DNA of 64,000 nucleotides from Takakia lepidozioides (GCA_030704615.1 CM060732.1:82855171-82919170), one strand, 5' to 3'; numbered from the stretch's first letter, positions 36,555 through 49,959 are shown. The notes: generated from the sequence alone by a model not told the origin. Translations and numbers: made by a program.

Positions 36555-39500
36555 ATGCCCCTGCGCTTGCTGCTGCTCTGCCTCGCATGGCTTCTGCTCC
36601 TGCCTCTCGCAGATTCTTCAAACGCCGACGGTACTCTCTCCTTGATATGATCTTATAAGCACTTCTTAAAGTCAAACTTTGTTCAAAAAAAGATCTTTCA
36701 CGAAAGATTCTTTGTTTATTTTCTGTAGTTCTCTCTCACTCGCACACATGCAGGCAATTCTGTGTTTTTTAATTCTGCTATGTCTCATGTTTGCACTCCT
36801 ATGTGCAAGCCAAGGCTCCGTGTCTCTTGATCTTTTCCTTTCCTCTCCTCTCCTTTAGCCACAAGCTGACAATTCTAGGCGTCTCCAGCGCACAAATTCC
36901 TGGAAAGTATTGATGGAGGAACTGAGTGAGCTGCCGAACGTTTGTCAAGTCGCTGGGAAATTTGAATGGCGGCAATGCAATTTGGGAATTTATCTATCGA
37001 GTGAGAGTTGTCTTGCGGGAATTGTCTCCACCACCATTCCATATGATAACGCACTTAGATTCTGTGTTCTGAGGGTAGAGTCTTCTACCAGTACTGACGG
37101 GGGCTCATCTTCTGGACTTTACACAAAAAGGACATTCCAACTGCTTTACGAAGCTCCAGAGCCTAAACAGAAATAAGTTGCTCGAGTTGTCCCCAAATTA
37201 CACTGCTTTCTCATTGTAATCTGACCTTAATAACTTTCTCCAAAGCAAGGACGATTCCGACCATCGGTAAACGCCATGACATGTGAGTCAATCATTGAGT
37301 CGTCGCCCTGTAATTTGCTGTCCCATGGGTAATAGTAGTTATTTTCCTTGGAGCTGCCTTTAGGTAGGTGGGAAAGTGCAGGTAGCTTCACATAAATCTC
37401 ATGTGCACATGTTTCAGTCCCGAACTGTCGTCAAAGTGATTCACATGGTCTTCACAGTTCCAGCTGCTGCTAACCAGTTGGTAATCTGCACATCCACTCA
37501 GCCTGGTTTATGTGAAGCCGTTGATGTTGTTACATGCTTCTGTGCAGCAATCTCCTTTAAGGGCCAAGGGGATAGATGGTGATGTATTGGAAAGACCCCT
37601 CAAAATTCCAGCATGAAAGAACATTAACTAGTTTAGTCCCTTTCCTGGAGCACTTACCTCTCCATGACCTGAGAGTTGTATCTGGTGGTCTTCACTCAAG
37701 TTTTCCGGATGGCATGCAAAGGGGATTTCTTTGGGAAACTCTATTTGCATGTAGTCAGTGGTGACTGGGAATTTTTCTCTCCCCAAATGAAGGTCCATTT
37801 CTCAGCTGCTGGCAAATCTGGCACACGTTTTGCACACTAAGGAAGCTTGAGGAAGCTAGACGGTGATCTTGCTGAATGGAGCTAGTCTGCTGAGCACAAG
37901 AATAACCATGTGGGATTCCAATGTGTGCAGGAGAAGCTTTAAACCAGGTGAGGCAGAGCCTGACTGACTACAATCAAACCTTGAAAAGCTGGGACGACAC
38001 TTTGGTGACCCCTTGCACCTGGCTCTTTGTCCAATGTGATGCTAGCCAAACCCATGTCATCCGTGTGTAAGTTCCCTCCCCACTTCCCCTTTGCTCAAAT
38101 CAAAACAGAATTTCAAACCTGGCTAATTGCTTCCAGTCCATCACAACGAGTGCAGGCCATGATTGCAAGAACTTTTTGAGTGCGATGACACAAGAATAAG
38201 CCTCAGCATGCAAGAACTGAGCCATATCTTTTGTGTTCTTACAGAATTGAGCCAACACTGTACTTTTTGACAATATCTCATGACAAACCAGGATGCTGAT
38301 GAGGTGCATGATGTTTGGTGCAGGGACTTGGGCAATCAAGGGCTGTCAGGATCACTTGCCACAGAAATTGGCAGTTTACCTTATTTGCAAAACCTGTATG
38401 GCTTGACTACACCCAATAAAGAGGAATGTTCAGTTGACCAGTGGACCACTGTCCAATCTGTCTGCAGTTTAGGTGGTGTTGATAGGGTAATCCCATTTAG
38501 ATGCTAACAAAAGAAGCGCCGGGGTTCCTCATTGGAAGCAATACAGTGGGCCTTGCAAATATCTTGGTCCAGTATGCTTCAGTTGTGTGGCGCGGTTCTA
38601 TCTTCCTCTACGTTCCTGCAGATAGTATGTCATTGAAGACTGCTTGTGCAGGAAAATGGAAAATAACAATTTATCAGGCCCGCTCCCAGATACGCTTGGT
38701 CAGTTGCAGCAGCTTTCAAGCCTTGACCTTTCTCAAAATCAGTTCAAAGGAGAGATTCCTAGTTCCTTTGGGAACCTCTCAAGTCTAAAATTCCTGTAAG
38801 CCCCTGTCCTTTGTGCAAGTCGTTGCGTTACTAGATTGTGGAGTATTGGAAGAGAGAGAAAGAAATAAAGAAGCCTACGTTTTAACCCCACAGAAAGAGA
38901 GAAAGTTCATTTGCTTCCCTTGTTAGATGACTACTGTTGCTTTTGCTTGACACGTAGGAATATGTGTAGGCACATAATATTGTGCACTCTGCTACTCCGA
39001 AGTTGATGCTGCAGTCCCCTCTTAAAGAGAGGGAGAAGGTTCACGTACTTTCACTGAGCAAGTATGATTACCATATTTGTAGTTTCTGTATCTGTGTATG
39101 GTTCTCAGACCTTGAAGCCAGCAATGATGTATGTTTAGCAGAGACGAGAGAACCAGAGTACCAGACTAGAAGGAAGCTGCAACAGGTCAGCTTCGCAATA
39201 TCACACATCATTGTCAGTGACACTGTTGATTTTTCACTACATGATTTTTTCTATTCTCTAATTCGCTAAGGTGGCATTGATTCATGAAGAGCGAATGGTT
39301 GGGTGGCAGGAGGCTAAATAACAACAGTTTGTATGGAAAGCTGCCACTGTCGCTCACCAACATTTCTGCTCTCCAGGTCTTGTAAGATTCTTACCTGGCA
39401 TGCTGATTCCTGAAGGTGGTTCTGTTGGTTTTTATTCAACATTTAGAAAATGGAATTAAGATCAGCCTCATACAGCATGAAAACATACTCACTTACTTAG

Positions 39501-42500
39501 GTCTATCTGAGGCTATCTTTGCCGATTGCTTGGACTCACGACAAGGGGAAAGGGAGTACATGTTTGGCTTGAACCATCAGGTAGTGGTTGTCATGAGTCA
39601 TATAAGGAGATTGGATTTGCATCATAATTGTTGATGTGGCAATCTATTGGTGCAGGGATGTATCTTTCAACAATCTGAGTGGCCCTATTCCTTCTATTGC
39701 TGCCAAGATTATGTGAGCTCTAACTGGTTCTTGTGAATTCTTAGAGGTCTCTCTCATCCTGTGGGAGAGGGATATTTGGGTTCCCTTACATTTCGAGTGC
39801 TGGGTTGTCATTTAGTCATTTCCTCCAGAAGCCATCTATCAGCTGGTTGTCAGTCAGGCAGGGACCTTGTAGACACAATTGTGTCCACCTATTATGACAA
39901 GTCAGTTATGAAGGTGAATGGCAGGGATTAGCTGAGAGACTCTTATGTAAGAACAGAGGGAGTATTCCTCTTGATTATCACAGGTGCTGTTTAGTTCAGA
40001 ACCTCACGTAATGCATTGTATTTCAGTTGGCATGCATTCTATCAACAGCTGTATTGTTTTGCAAAACTGCAAAATGTAATCATCTCCTAATGGGTGCAGT
40101 ATAGGACATCTCTTGGTTTGTATACCCATCTGAAATGGCTGGCAAGGCTATTTGCATGGATGTTTTCACTTGCTCAGCTTATCTCGCTTTCCTTATCACA
40201 GGGCAAAAGCTTGGGGATTTCTGTATGTTCCACTTTTCATTCGATATTAGTAATCGCAGTTTTGCAACAAAATCTACCTTTAGACTTTGCCTATTGTTAA
40301 CCCATGTTTACATCAAGCAGTTGAGTGTAACCTGAAAGTGATGATCTATCCATTCAACAACCTGATAGGGAACTTCTTACAGGGCAGATGGAAACCCACT
40401 ACTTTGTGGAAATGTGATAGGACACCCATGTCCTGGGGACCCTCCCCTTGCCTCTCCTTCTCCTTCCCAAAAAGGTACAGAGCTCTGGCATAGCTTTTCT
40501 TCTTGTTTGATCTAGCTTAGATGATAGAGCCCACGCTCCAGAATGGAGCACATAAGGTCTGCACTCTGTCCAGGGTGACCTCGTGATGTCTTATACTGCA
40601 AGGGGCCAAGGTAGGTAGAAATGTGACGCTCTTCCTGAATACAGAATGTGCACAGACCATGTCAAAACCTGCATTATTGCTTTGGAATGGATCACATATT
40701 GTGGTTTGGATGAGTTTGGCTGAAACAACTTGCTTTAATGCAAGGACCAAGGTTCCTCACACCAACAAAGATGCATCTTAAGATATCTGGGTGTTTCTGC
40801 ATTACGGTTCTACATGTTGAACAGATGAGACCAGTTGCATTGTTGGTGATTATTCCACCTTGCATGAGTTACGAACAAAATTGATTGTACACTTCAATGA
40901 GCTACGCATAACTGAAGGGGGTTCGCAGGGTCATCAACTATAGGAGCAATATCTGGTGGGGTAGTAGGGGCAGTGCTTGTATTAGCTCTACCTGCTCTTG
41001 GGATTGCTTGGTGTAAGCGGCGACAGCGTCTCCGCTGTAAAGAACTCTTCTTTGATGTGCCCGGTGCGTCCCACCTTTCTCAAGATGAATGAGATGAAGA
41101 GATCTCACCTAACATTGGTAGTGTTCAAATGCAATCAAGAAACTTACAGAGGGCCGGCCTGCTATACCCTCAGCTTGAATTGTGAGTGAAGAAATTTAGA
41201 CGTCGGGATTGCTATTATTGATAATTTACATGAAGGCTACAGATCTGTAGCCAAACTTTCCTGCGGTGAGCAATTAAGTCATGACAAATTTTTGGGACAG
41301 TGTTGCTCCATTCTATGAAGATTTGAGCTCAGTTACTTGTTCATATAACTGAAGTCAGTTCTGGCTGTGTAGGAGTTTCTCCTAAGGATGACCCAGAGGT
41401 GGGGTTCGGTCAGCTCAAGAAGTTCTCTCTGCGAGAGATACAAACAGCAACTGACAATTTCAGCCCCAAGAATGTAATAGGGGCAGGAGGTTTTGGAAAA
41501 GTTTACAAGGGGTCACTGGTGGATGGGACTGTAGTAGCGGTTAAGCGACTGAAGGAGGAGAAAACACCTGGTGGGGAGGTCTCATTTCAGACAGAGATTG
41601 AGATTATCAGCATGGCTGTCCATCGCAATCTGCTGCGATTGCAGGTCTTGTCTCTCCACCAAAATTCTCCCTCCATTGAGTTCGTCATGTATGGTTGTTT
41701 ATGTGCTAAAAATGTGACTGGATGCAGGGCTTCTGCATTACTCCATCCGAGCGGATCTTGGTGTACCCATTTATGGCTAATGGGAGTGTGGCGTCTCGAC
41801 TTCACGGTTCCTCTCTCCTTCCCTTTCATTTTCCAAACCTTGAACTCTCACATAGTAGGTGTCATTGCATGGCTTGCAGATTCTACTGAATAAAATTGTG
41901 CAAGACACAACCCTGTGTATACTTGAAATTTCACCAATACTTCGCAACACGAAGAGGGTTCTTTTCAAATAGCATATGCGTGCAGAAGCTTACATGTTGA
42001 ACTCTGGATGGTTTGTTGATGCTCATTGCCAAGGTGATCATGAACTACCGCATGCTTAGACACTTCCATTTGTGCATACATTTGTTTGAATTTCATGTTT
42101 CAAGAATATGGAGACATACTTGCCTAATGGTGGCTGCAGAGAATAGTTTTGGGACGCCTGCACTAGACTGGCCAACACGCAAGGGCATAGCTTTGGGTGC
42201 TGCCAGGGGACTGTCGTACTTGCATGAGCATTGTGACCCCAAAATTATTCACCGAGATGTGAAGGTGTGTGAAGTTCCGTGTGGTTATTATGACTGAGCG
42301 GAGGGTTTGAATGTGTTTGTGCTCAAATGTATTCCCTTCGACTTTCAAATAGATACACTTATTCAAACAGTACAGTTGTCATAAGAACTGCTCAGACTTC
42401 ATACTGCACATAGGAGAAAAAAGCAACTTTGCAGTATCTGGTTGATGTGGAGAGCATTGGCTACAGGCAGCCAACGTGCTACTAGACAGTGAGTTTGAGG

Positions 42501-43656
42501 CAGTGGTGGGGGACTTTGGGTTGGCCAAGCTGCTAGACTACAAAGACACCCATGTCACCACTTTGGTGCGTGGGACCGCTGGCCATATTGCTCCGGAGTA
42601 TCTTTCGACCGGAAAATCATCTGAGAAGACCGATGTCTTCGGATACGGTATCATGCTACTGGAACTCATCACTGGGCAAAAAACTTTCGACTTTGCACGT
42701 CTAGCCAATGATGATGATGTTATGCTGCTAGATTGGGTAAGGGGTGTTTCTTTGGTTTCATTATTTGTGTTCCCTTGTCATTTTCATCTCTGTGTTTAGC
42801 TGTCAAAACGCAAATACAAGAGTCCATAGTGTGGCAGGTTGATCAATTAAGTTTGGTTGATAAGTGTTGCTAAAACTCAAAGTCAAGGTGCCCATGTGCC
42901 TTGCGGAGCCAGATGTGGCCAGCAAGGTAGCTGGGCTCCAAGCTGCACCATCCAAGTACTGTCGTCTACTTGTGATACACCACAGACTTTTGTGAGATGA
43001 GCGGTGCCTTTTCGAATTCAGGTAAAGCGGTTGCTGCATGACAAGAAGTTGAATCAACTGGTGGATTCCAAACTGCACGGAAAGTATGACCCCCAAGAAG
43101 TGCAGGAGTTAATCCAGGTATGAGGCAGTTCAATCCTATCATAATTCCTTTGTTATTTTGATGGCATTAATCTGCACAAAGGACCTCCACATTACAGGAC
43201 TTACTAAAGGAACCCTCGGTTACGGGTTATTGCCCTGGGCAGGAGATGGAACAGAATGACGTAAAAGAAAGTCCGGCAGTGTAAAGCACCTGCTCTCAGG
43301 CTCTCACCCTCCGTGGGTCCTCAAATCATTGAAACTCCTCCAGCAGGGGCTTTACACTATACACATTGCTTAGTTTATCAGTTGCACCATAGACCTGACG
43401 ATAGCCAGCCATGTGGAGTGGTATTGTCAAGGTGGCTCTGCTGTGCACACAAATGTCTCCGATGGAGAGGCCGAAAATGGCTGATGTTGTCCGCATGCTG
43501 GAAGGCGAAGGGCTGGCCGAGCGCTGGGAGGAATGGCAAAAGGTGGAACTTGTGAGGAGGGGGCAGGAGACTGACTTGATGCCTAAAGCCCTGTCAGAAT
43601 GGGTGGAGGATTCAACCTTCAACATGGAGGCAGTGGAGCTTTCTGCAGGCCGATAA
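36555..43656 (+). CDS. SERK-like LRR receptor-like kinase (SERK-B)
   Basis: Fourteen exons join in frame to 616 aa: 36555-36630, 37931-38066, 38324-38395, 38652-38795, 39310-39381, 39656-39712, 40383-40474, 40929-41063, 41373-41644, 41728-41806, 42140-42264, 42467-42736, 43022-43117, 43432-43656. Domains run signal peptide, LVTPCTW cap, LRRs in 72/144/72-nt exons, short hinge, transmembrane helix (about 222-245) and RD kinase. Kinase features are the loop [11 protein letters not shown], Lys319, HRD Asp418 and DFG Asp436. The tail AVELSAGR differs from the canonical SGPR. The hinge ([11 protein letters not shown]) is far poorer in proline than SERK-A, and the last LRR exon is 57 nt rather than 72. 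Introns after RLQ (residue 352) and after HRDVK (residue 420) are absent from SERK-A, and SERK-A's intron after QTE is absent here. It looks intact and is likely a membrane co-receptor kinase of LRR subfamily II, but whether it pairs with the same receptors as true SERKs is open. Confidence 0.92.
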
Positions 43657-43689
43657 CTGTCACATGTATTCTGAAGAAGGGCAGAGACT

Positions 43690-43850
43690 TGAGCAGGCAG
43701 CGCAGTTTGTGCCTTGCCTTTGTACAACCAAGGTGATCCCGAGTTCAATCCTCCAACATGTGCCTTCAACAGTCCATTGGCCCTCGATGGGCTGTTCGTT
43801 GAGCAGTAGCTCAGTATTGGACGTTAAACTAACTTCAACTGCAACATCTT
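43690..43850 (+). mobile_element. tRNA-like SINE fragment in SERK-B 3' flank
   Basis: The plus strand has GGCAGCGCAGTTTGTGCC (A-box-like) and, at tRNA-like distance, GAGTTCAATCCTCC (B-box-like), followed by a short body. It starts just 34 bp after the SERK-B stop codon, so it may be transcribed as part of that 3' untranslated region. Confidence 0.35.
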
Positions 43851-43859
43851 CTTTTCCTT

Positions 43860-45455
43860 TCTTGTCAGTTTTACCACTAGTTTTACCACTAGGTTCTGAC
43901 AAAGGGATAGGCAGTAGTAAACTCAGACTGGGTTGTTCTACCACAAGGTTTGGACTATACTCTCCATTAGATCCTCCTTGTCTTTCTTACATTTAATTCA
44001 GCAGCCATATCTGTGGGTGCCCTGTAATCTAGTGCACATTTTTTAGGTCAGTGCCATAACCTGCTGCTTTACTGTAGGCATCCTCTGTGAAATATAGTAT
44101 GCACTGTTACTAGCACAGTAGTAAAAACTTGTACACTTGTACTTGTGGATGCTCAATAACCAAGCGCTGTAACTGAAAAAAGTACTTGAATGGTCATGTG
44201 AAGGTGGAGCAATATTTGTTCACTTCACTTCTTTGGGTCTGTAGGATAAAACAAAAGGGAGGATTCACATTTTGGTTACAAACTGTTGCAAAATGTATAA
44301 CACAAGGCATCCACTTATGTGTCTTCAGTCTGCATGCTACCATTATCCCAAGTAATATTTGGAACAAGCTTTGAGTACTCTCCTTGCATATGCTGAATCC
44401 TCCAAACGCAAGTCCTGTGACCGCACGTCAAATCAGGAATCCAGAGCAACTGTGAATTACAGCACATAAAGCAGGGCCCACATACCTTCACTCACAATCC
44501 GTCTGTGCGCTCTGCCTTACAGAACAGTGATGGCAGTTTGGCTGCGTATGAGGTGTGCCTTTGTTGAGGACACAAGATCATGCGATAAATTGATAAACAC
44601 TTTCACCTCTTATCAGAATTTTTGTGTGAAGTAATGACATCACTCACAATCCGTTTGACAACTCACCTGCTTTGAAGTGGTGTCCTGCATCGAAGACATG
44701 GCCACTTGGGTACCCACTCATTTCAATGCTAAGGCCAAAGTTGGGTTGGTCAATAAGCAAACCACAATTCAGTCATCTTGGTGACTACTGTACTCTAGCT
44801 GCAGGACTAGTGTTAGAGCCCCATGATAACAGGTCACCCCAAGGAAGGAGACAACCAGTCCTCTGTTTTCCAGAGACTCTCACAAAACACAGGATGAAAT
44901 TCTCAGATGAGCTCACATCAGAAATTATATCCTTCCTCTTTAGCATGGTTTGCTAGTTTCCAGCCACAAAGCTCTTTCTGGCTTCACCATAATAAGCTAC
45001 TGCTACCTATCTCACTTTCATACTGGGACCTGTATCAATGCTACCTACCCCTCTGATGCTCAATTTGAATGAATGAGCTTTCAATGAGCTTTCAACTCCT
45101 CAACTTAGAACCGCGAAAATTCCAACCTTACACATACTATCAATTACAAAATGTTCATAACATCTAAAGAACAGCCTGGAATCATGGCATTCTCACTGCA
45201 GGATTCATCTGTAACTTTGCTTCAAGTCTCCATCCACTACCACTGGGATGATATGGGAAAGCAATGGAGTAGAGTTATGGCGGCAGACTGCCACGACTTG
45301 TGCACTTGCGACACCGATGGGAAACAAAACGTTTGCCCAGACCAACCTAACCTGATCTGCAGTCATGACTTCCATAGTTTGGCAATGTGTATGCCGGGCC
45401 TTGAATAAAGGAACATCATGATGTGTATATGACAGTCAGCATCAGACCACGAGGG
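43860..45455. other. Convergent intergenic region, SERK-B to ARM gene
   Basis: Holds the 3' flanks of two convergent genes. Frames 44672-44956 (+) and 45151-45408 (+) show no domain I recognise. Confidence 0.35.
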
Positions 45456-47802
45456 TCAAGTGGCGATGCAAGTGACACGGAGAATTGCTTGCGCTGTAGT
45501 GGGTGGGAGTTTGCTGTGGCAAAACTGTTCCCATGGATCCTGCTTTGAGGCTGAATCTACAACCTCCAGGACCTCCAAGGTGGTGGCTTCAGGAAGACTA
45601 TTGCAATATGCTGCATGCAGGTCTACTACAAGCTTTCGTGCTGCCTCCCGAGCTTCTGGAAGCTGGTCATTCAACTGTGCAGCTGCAATGCGTATGAGTG
45701 GCTCAAGTCCATATTCCTTGATGCCCTCTACTCCCTGAAAGAAATCAATGAAAACAACCGAGTATCACAAGGATTGGTTGGAGCATCATAACCGCACAAC
45801 ACGTGTGTGTATAATCTACTACTTGAAAAGATGCAAAAGCAACTGATAATGTTATTACATTTGCTCAAACATCACGTTTATCTCTACATATCTATGTGAG
45901 AGCCTACTGAACTCATCGAACTCATCATCTTCTCTAGTTTAAGTATTGACAGCCATAGAATCTGCTCAACAGACTTGCAACTCAACAACATCTGAACTCA
46001 AAAACACAATAGAACACAGGTATTGAGAACAGGGGAGAACATGAAGAGGCACATACCAGCCGGGAAACACACTTGTACACACACATGGCCGCCTTGGCAC
46101 GGACTCTTGGGCTCCGATGACTAACATACGGCTGTAGCTTTTGCAATGAGGGCTCTGGGGAAATGTAGGTCATCATTTCCATGAGAGCCCTCTCTGCTTC
46201 TTCACACACAAAACGCTTGTCCTGAGATGCCTTCAACAAAAGCTGGAGCAACTGCATGGAACCAGACTTAATTGTCATCAGCGAGCCAATAATATGAGTT
46301 CCGAGGGGAATGACTACAATGGTCAAATTGAAGCTGTTCTGCTGCAGAGGAAGTCTTGTATCACTACATTGTGACAGTCCATGCAATCAAATTAAGTCAT
46401 TCCAGTAAAACCCCAACCAGATGAAGTTCAGAGATATTAGAAGTGAGAAATTAAAGCACTAAAATGTATCAGTACTGCTCCAACTGATGATGTCACCATC
46501 ATATTGGAACAACTACCATCCTAAGGGTGAAGAAGAATGAAAAACCAGTGGTTAAGATTGAACCGGAAGGTTAGCAGTTAATCGTAGCATTGAAAGAGGC
46601 AAGTACCAGGGGGTCCAACAACTCAAGCAGTTGATCTTGGTAGGCTTTGAATAGATCCGCAGATGCCATGATTGCCGTCTTACACAATGCACTCCGTGGA
46701 TTTTTAACAGCCTTGATAATCAAAGCAACCACCGTGTCTCTGTTCATGCATATGTTGTCAGTAGGTTTAAACAGTATAAAACAGGATATGAAGGAATATG
46801 GCTTCAGAAGACCTCTGCATGTGAATAGATAAGTTATTCATCCCTGGTGGTTGCACACCAAGAATGTCGCAAACTCTCTCTTAATGACCATTCACTAGTC
46901 TCTCCCAGTTCCATGGTTTTAGGTCAAGAAGAGCACGGCAACGAGCTAACTTTGCAGAATTCAACCTGAAAATTTAGGGACGACTCTGATAACAGGGGAA
47001 ACAGGCTGAAATGTGTTGATTACAAGATGGGAAGCATCCAAGCTGGATGGAAAATGGAAAGCTGTCGCACGTGGTTCAAAGCTTCCCATACAGTCAGCCA
47101 GTCCTTCGAATCCAACCTTGCCAGCAAAGTCTGGAGCAACACGAACATAAGATCAGGCCTGTTCAACGGCAACGGGAGTCCTTAGGTTCACTTGACAGAG
47201 ACTCAGCCAGGCACCAGACATGGTGTGAAGGAAAGGTCAAAACAGCAGGTGGTTCACATTGAATTTCAGGCACTATTACAAGGTTAGAAACATGAACCAA
47301 AAAGCAGTCACTGGACAATGTGAACTGAAGGCATTATCTCGAGGGGTTGTTGCGCTTCTCGAACACACAGTAATCGTTAGTACCTAATCCGGTAGTAGAA
47401 AAGGGAAGATATTCAATTAACTGGTGTTCTATATACAGATGACCGACTAATCAGAACTCAGAAAGTTCTGCATCAGTTCTAAGTCGACCCTCAAAGCGGA
47501 GGGAAGAGAAGAATGATCACCTTCAAATGCATATCGGCATCCTCCAAATCTTTCAAATCTTCAGACAGGACGTACTCAAATTCTGGAGAGGTAGTCTCAG
47601 CTGGGGCCTGCATCTCAGCATTAAGATCACTGGGAGACCTGATGGCGAGCGATTGGCAAAGGCGGTCGTTACCACGATTGATGTCCCGGTTTTCGTCGTT
47701 CGGACCAGACACGACAACTTTGATGGAACCCTTCTTCCCAGTGTTACTCCTTCTTTCCGACAGGAGTACGGCATTCACGTTTCTGAGAGCTGTCTCCGAC
47801 AT
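45456..47802 (-). CDS. ARM/TOG-repeat (CLASP_N-like) protein
   Basis: Five minus-strand exons join in frame to 331 aa: 47802-47521, 47130-47024, 46739-46607, 46251-46057, 45734-45456. The N-terminal third is disordered and ends in FEYVLSEDLKDLEDAD. Helical repeats follow: LARLDSKDWLTVWEALNHVRQL, VKNPRSALCKTAIMASADLF, LLLKASQDKRFVCEEAERAL and LNDQLPEAREAARKLV. This series is the pattern of the plant ARM-repeat family represented by Arabidopsis At4g15830, related to the TOG domains of CLASP proteins that bind tubulin. A role in microtubule organisation is therefore plausible but inferred. The last 50 residues have no obvious counterpart. An alternative acceptor at about 46345 would add residues to exon 4, but the chosen one aligns better with the family. 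It converges with SERK-B. Confidence 0.88.
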
Positions 47803-48462
47803 GAATGTCCTCTCTTGCAGCCCCTCTTAGGTCGTGTGAACAGTCCTATATTAACAGAACCTCAGCCTGAAGCGCCACTACGATGCTCCTCTTGGATAGA
47901 CAATGACTATCACTTTGAAAGGAGCTGCAGATGATTCCTACAGAATGCAGAACAGAATAATGTCGACTCGATGCCACAAAGGAGAGCTGCAACACGCATG
48001 CTTCGACGCGATAGAGAAAAGATGGAAACTAACATCTGCCAACGCTTCCAACTGGCAAGAAAACCGCGAAAAAAGAGCCGATGATACTATTCAAAAAACC
48101 TGAACTTGCAAATGCAAATACTCGCATGTATAAAGAAAGCTTAGAGAGAAGAGAGGAGGTTATGCTCCTTTCTGTTCTGTTCTTCACAAACTGACCCAAT
48201 GCCAACACCGCAGAGCAGGAAATGAAGGAAGATGAACCGGGGCTGAAAGATGAACCGCAGAACCGAACTAAAAAGCCCGACCCGGGAAAATCAATGCATG
48301 GCCATGCCCCGACAACAGAGGCAGCTGCAGCGGCAGGGGAGGGCAATGCTGTGTGAACAATCGGTAAAAACAAAGCGCTGCGCAGATCCTGCGCAAGTCA
48401 GACACTGCAACAGCGACCACTTACACACACGCCAGGCAGGAGGAGCGCCGGCAGAGATACAC
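47803..48462 (-). promoter_or_regulatory. Presumed ARM gene upstream region
   Basis: Lies 5' of the minus-strand ARM gene. GC-rich frames here (for example 48029-48373) have no recognisable domain. No TATA box can be assigned. Confidence 0.3.
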
Positions 48463-48637
48463 GCCCTCACATCTCTGCCGTCCAATACTCAGAAACGGAG
48501 GGTTAGATCTTCTACATCTTAACTTTCAATCTCACGGTCCGCAGTAACTCGCCCTCACATCGCCGCCGTCCAGTACTCAGAAAAGGAGGGTTTGATTTTC
48601 TGCATCTCAAATTCCAATCTTACGGTCCGAAATGACT
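48463..48637. repeat. 88-bp tandem duplication
   Basis: Two copies, 48463-48550 and 48551-48637, share GCCCTCACATC, CCGCCGTCCA.TACTCAGAAA, GGAGGGTT.GAT and ACGGTCCG with scattered differences. It is about 0.7 kb upstream of the ARM gene start. Confidence 0.8.
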
Positions 48638-48639
48638 CG

Positions 48640-49940
48640 TTTGAATTTGTTTCAATACTTGAAGGTTCTAATGCGCTGTCTGTATGCATGTGCTTCTAAG
48701 CTCTCAACCACCCCACAAGATCTGTGTGAGAGAGTAGAGGGGAATATGAAGCCAAATTTGCGGATCTTTCTGGGTTGTTTTATTTCATCAAATAGTGTTG
48801 TGTTGCATGTTATAACGTTATAACTAGACCCATGAATAATCTGTATGTAGATATAAAGAATGGCAATGCCATAGGCGTAGAAACATACAGTAGGGATGAT
48901 TGGTAAGTTAAAGGAAACAGAGTTTGCAGGAGGTGTGTGGCTGGCCCATGTGGGAGTGTGACTAGAAATCTGACAGAATCCAACTTGGTAGTGGGGCAAA
49001 AATTACAAAAAAAATGAATGATAAAAAAATAATCTTTCCCTCCGTAAGAAAATGAGGGGAAATTTAGGAGGAGCAGAAATACCCCTAATGGACGACGTCA
49101 GAAATCAGAATCGATTTGCCACGGTGGCAAATCGTTGGATGACCTTGGATGAAAAAACTCGCTGAATAAAAGTTGTGCGCCATGACGTCATGCACCTGCC
49201 TGTCTTTATGGCATCCTAAAATAACAAGCCTAAAACGTCGATAGGCTCTCTTGCTTTTGCAAAACATAAGAGGAAGGTGAGAGTAAAGGGCATGACTCAG
49301 TCGGACCAATCGGAGCCTTGACAAGGTGTAAGGTCCTTTGACCACATTTTCTCCATTGACTTCAACATGTTGCAGAGTCTCTCTCTGCAAGAGAGCCAAT
49401 TAAAGCACTTCCATCAGTTATTTTCTTGGTGTGCAGGGGTAGCCAATTCAGGGCCCTCCAGCAGCTTTGACCTTTCGACGTGGCAGGATATGGTTGGCTA
49501 TACCTATGAAAATTCATTTTGCATGTAGAAAATTCATCTATGCATGTAGATAGGTTAGAATGCTTCCAAATTTTTTTGTGGTAGTGAGTTTCCACGCAAG
49601 GAACAATATGAGCAGAGGAATTCACGTTGTGATGAAAATTTGGACACATTTGAGGCAGATTTGGGGTCAGTTGTAATGGAAGGTCTTTTTGACCCACCAA
49701 TTTTCCCATACAAAGCAACCCTCATGTGGTTTTGGAATTTCGTTCTGGAATTTTGGCCCAAGGTGGTGTACATGCCAGGCAATTAGAATCTGGGTATGTT
49801 GTATCAATGAAAATTCATTTTGCCAGGCCAATTGCTTGGTCAAACCATTTTTTCACTCCAAAACTAGAGCACAGTAAAAATTTATAGCTTGCATTTTTGT
49901 TATAATCTTCGGACACGTAGGTCAGGTTTTTATGGATAAT
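48640..49940. other. Intergenic, dispersed repeat segment
   Basis: A segment near 49240-49360 repeats one at 23080-23190. A palindrome of two 11-bp arms around one G sits at 49112-49134 (CGATTTGCCAC and its complement). Frames at 49085-49399 (-) and 49362-49718 (-) have no known domain. Confidence 0.4.
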
Positions 49941-49959
49941 AGCTATTAGAGAACCCCTG

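Noticed and set aside
43326-43769. 147-codon minus-strand frame
   Set aside because: Antisense shadow of the last SERK-B exon.
47513-47934. Plus-strand frames opposite ARM exon 1
   Set aside because: Antisense shadows; the minus strand gives the coherent five-exon gene.
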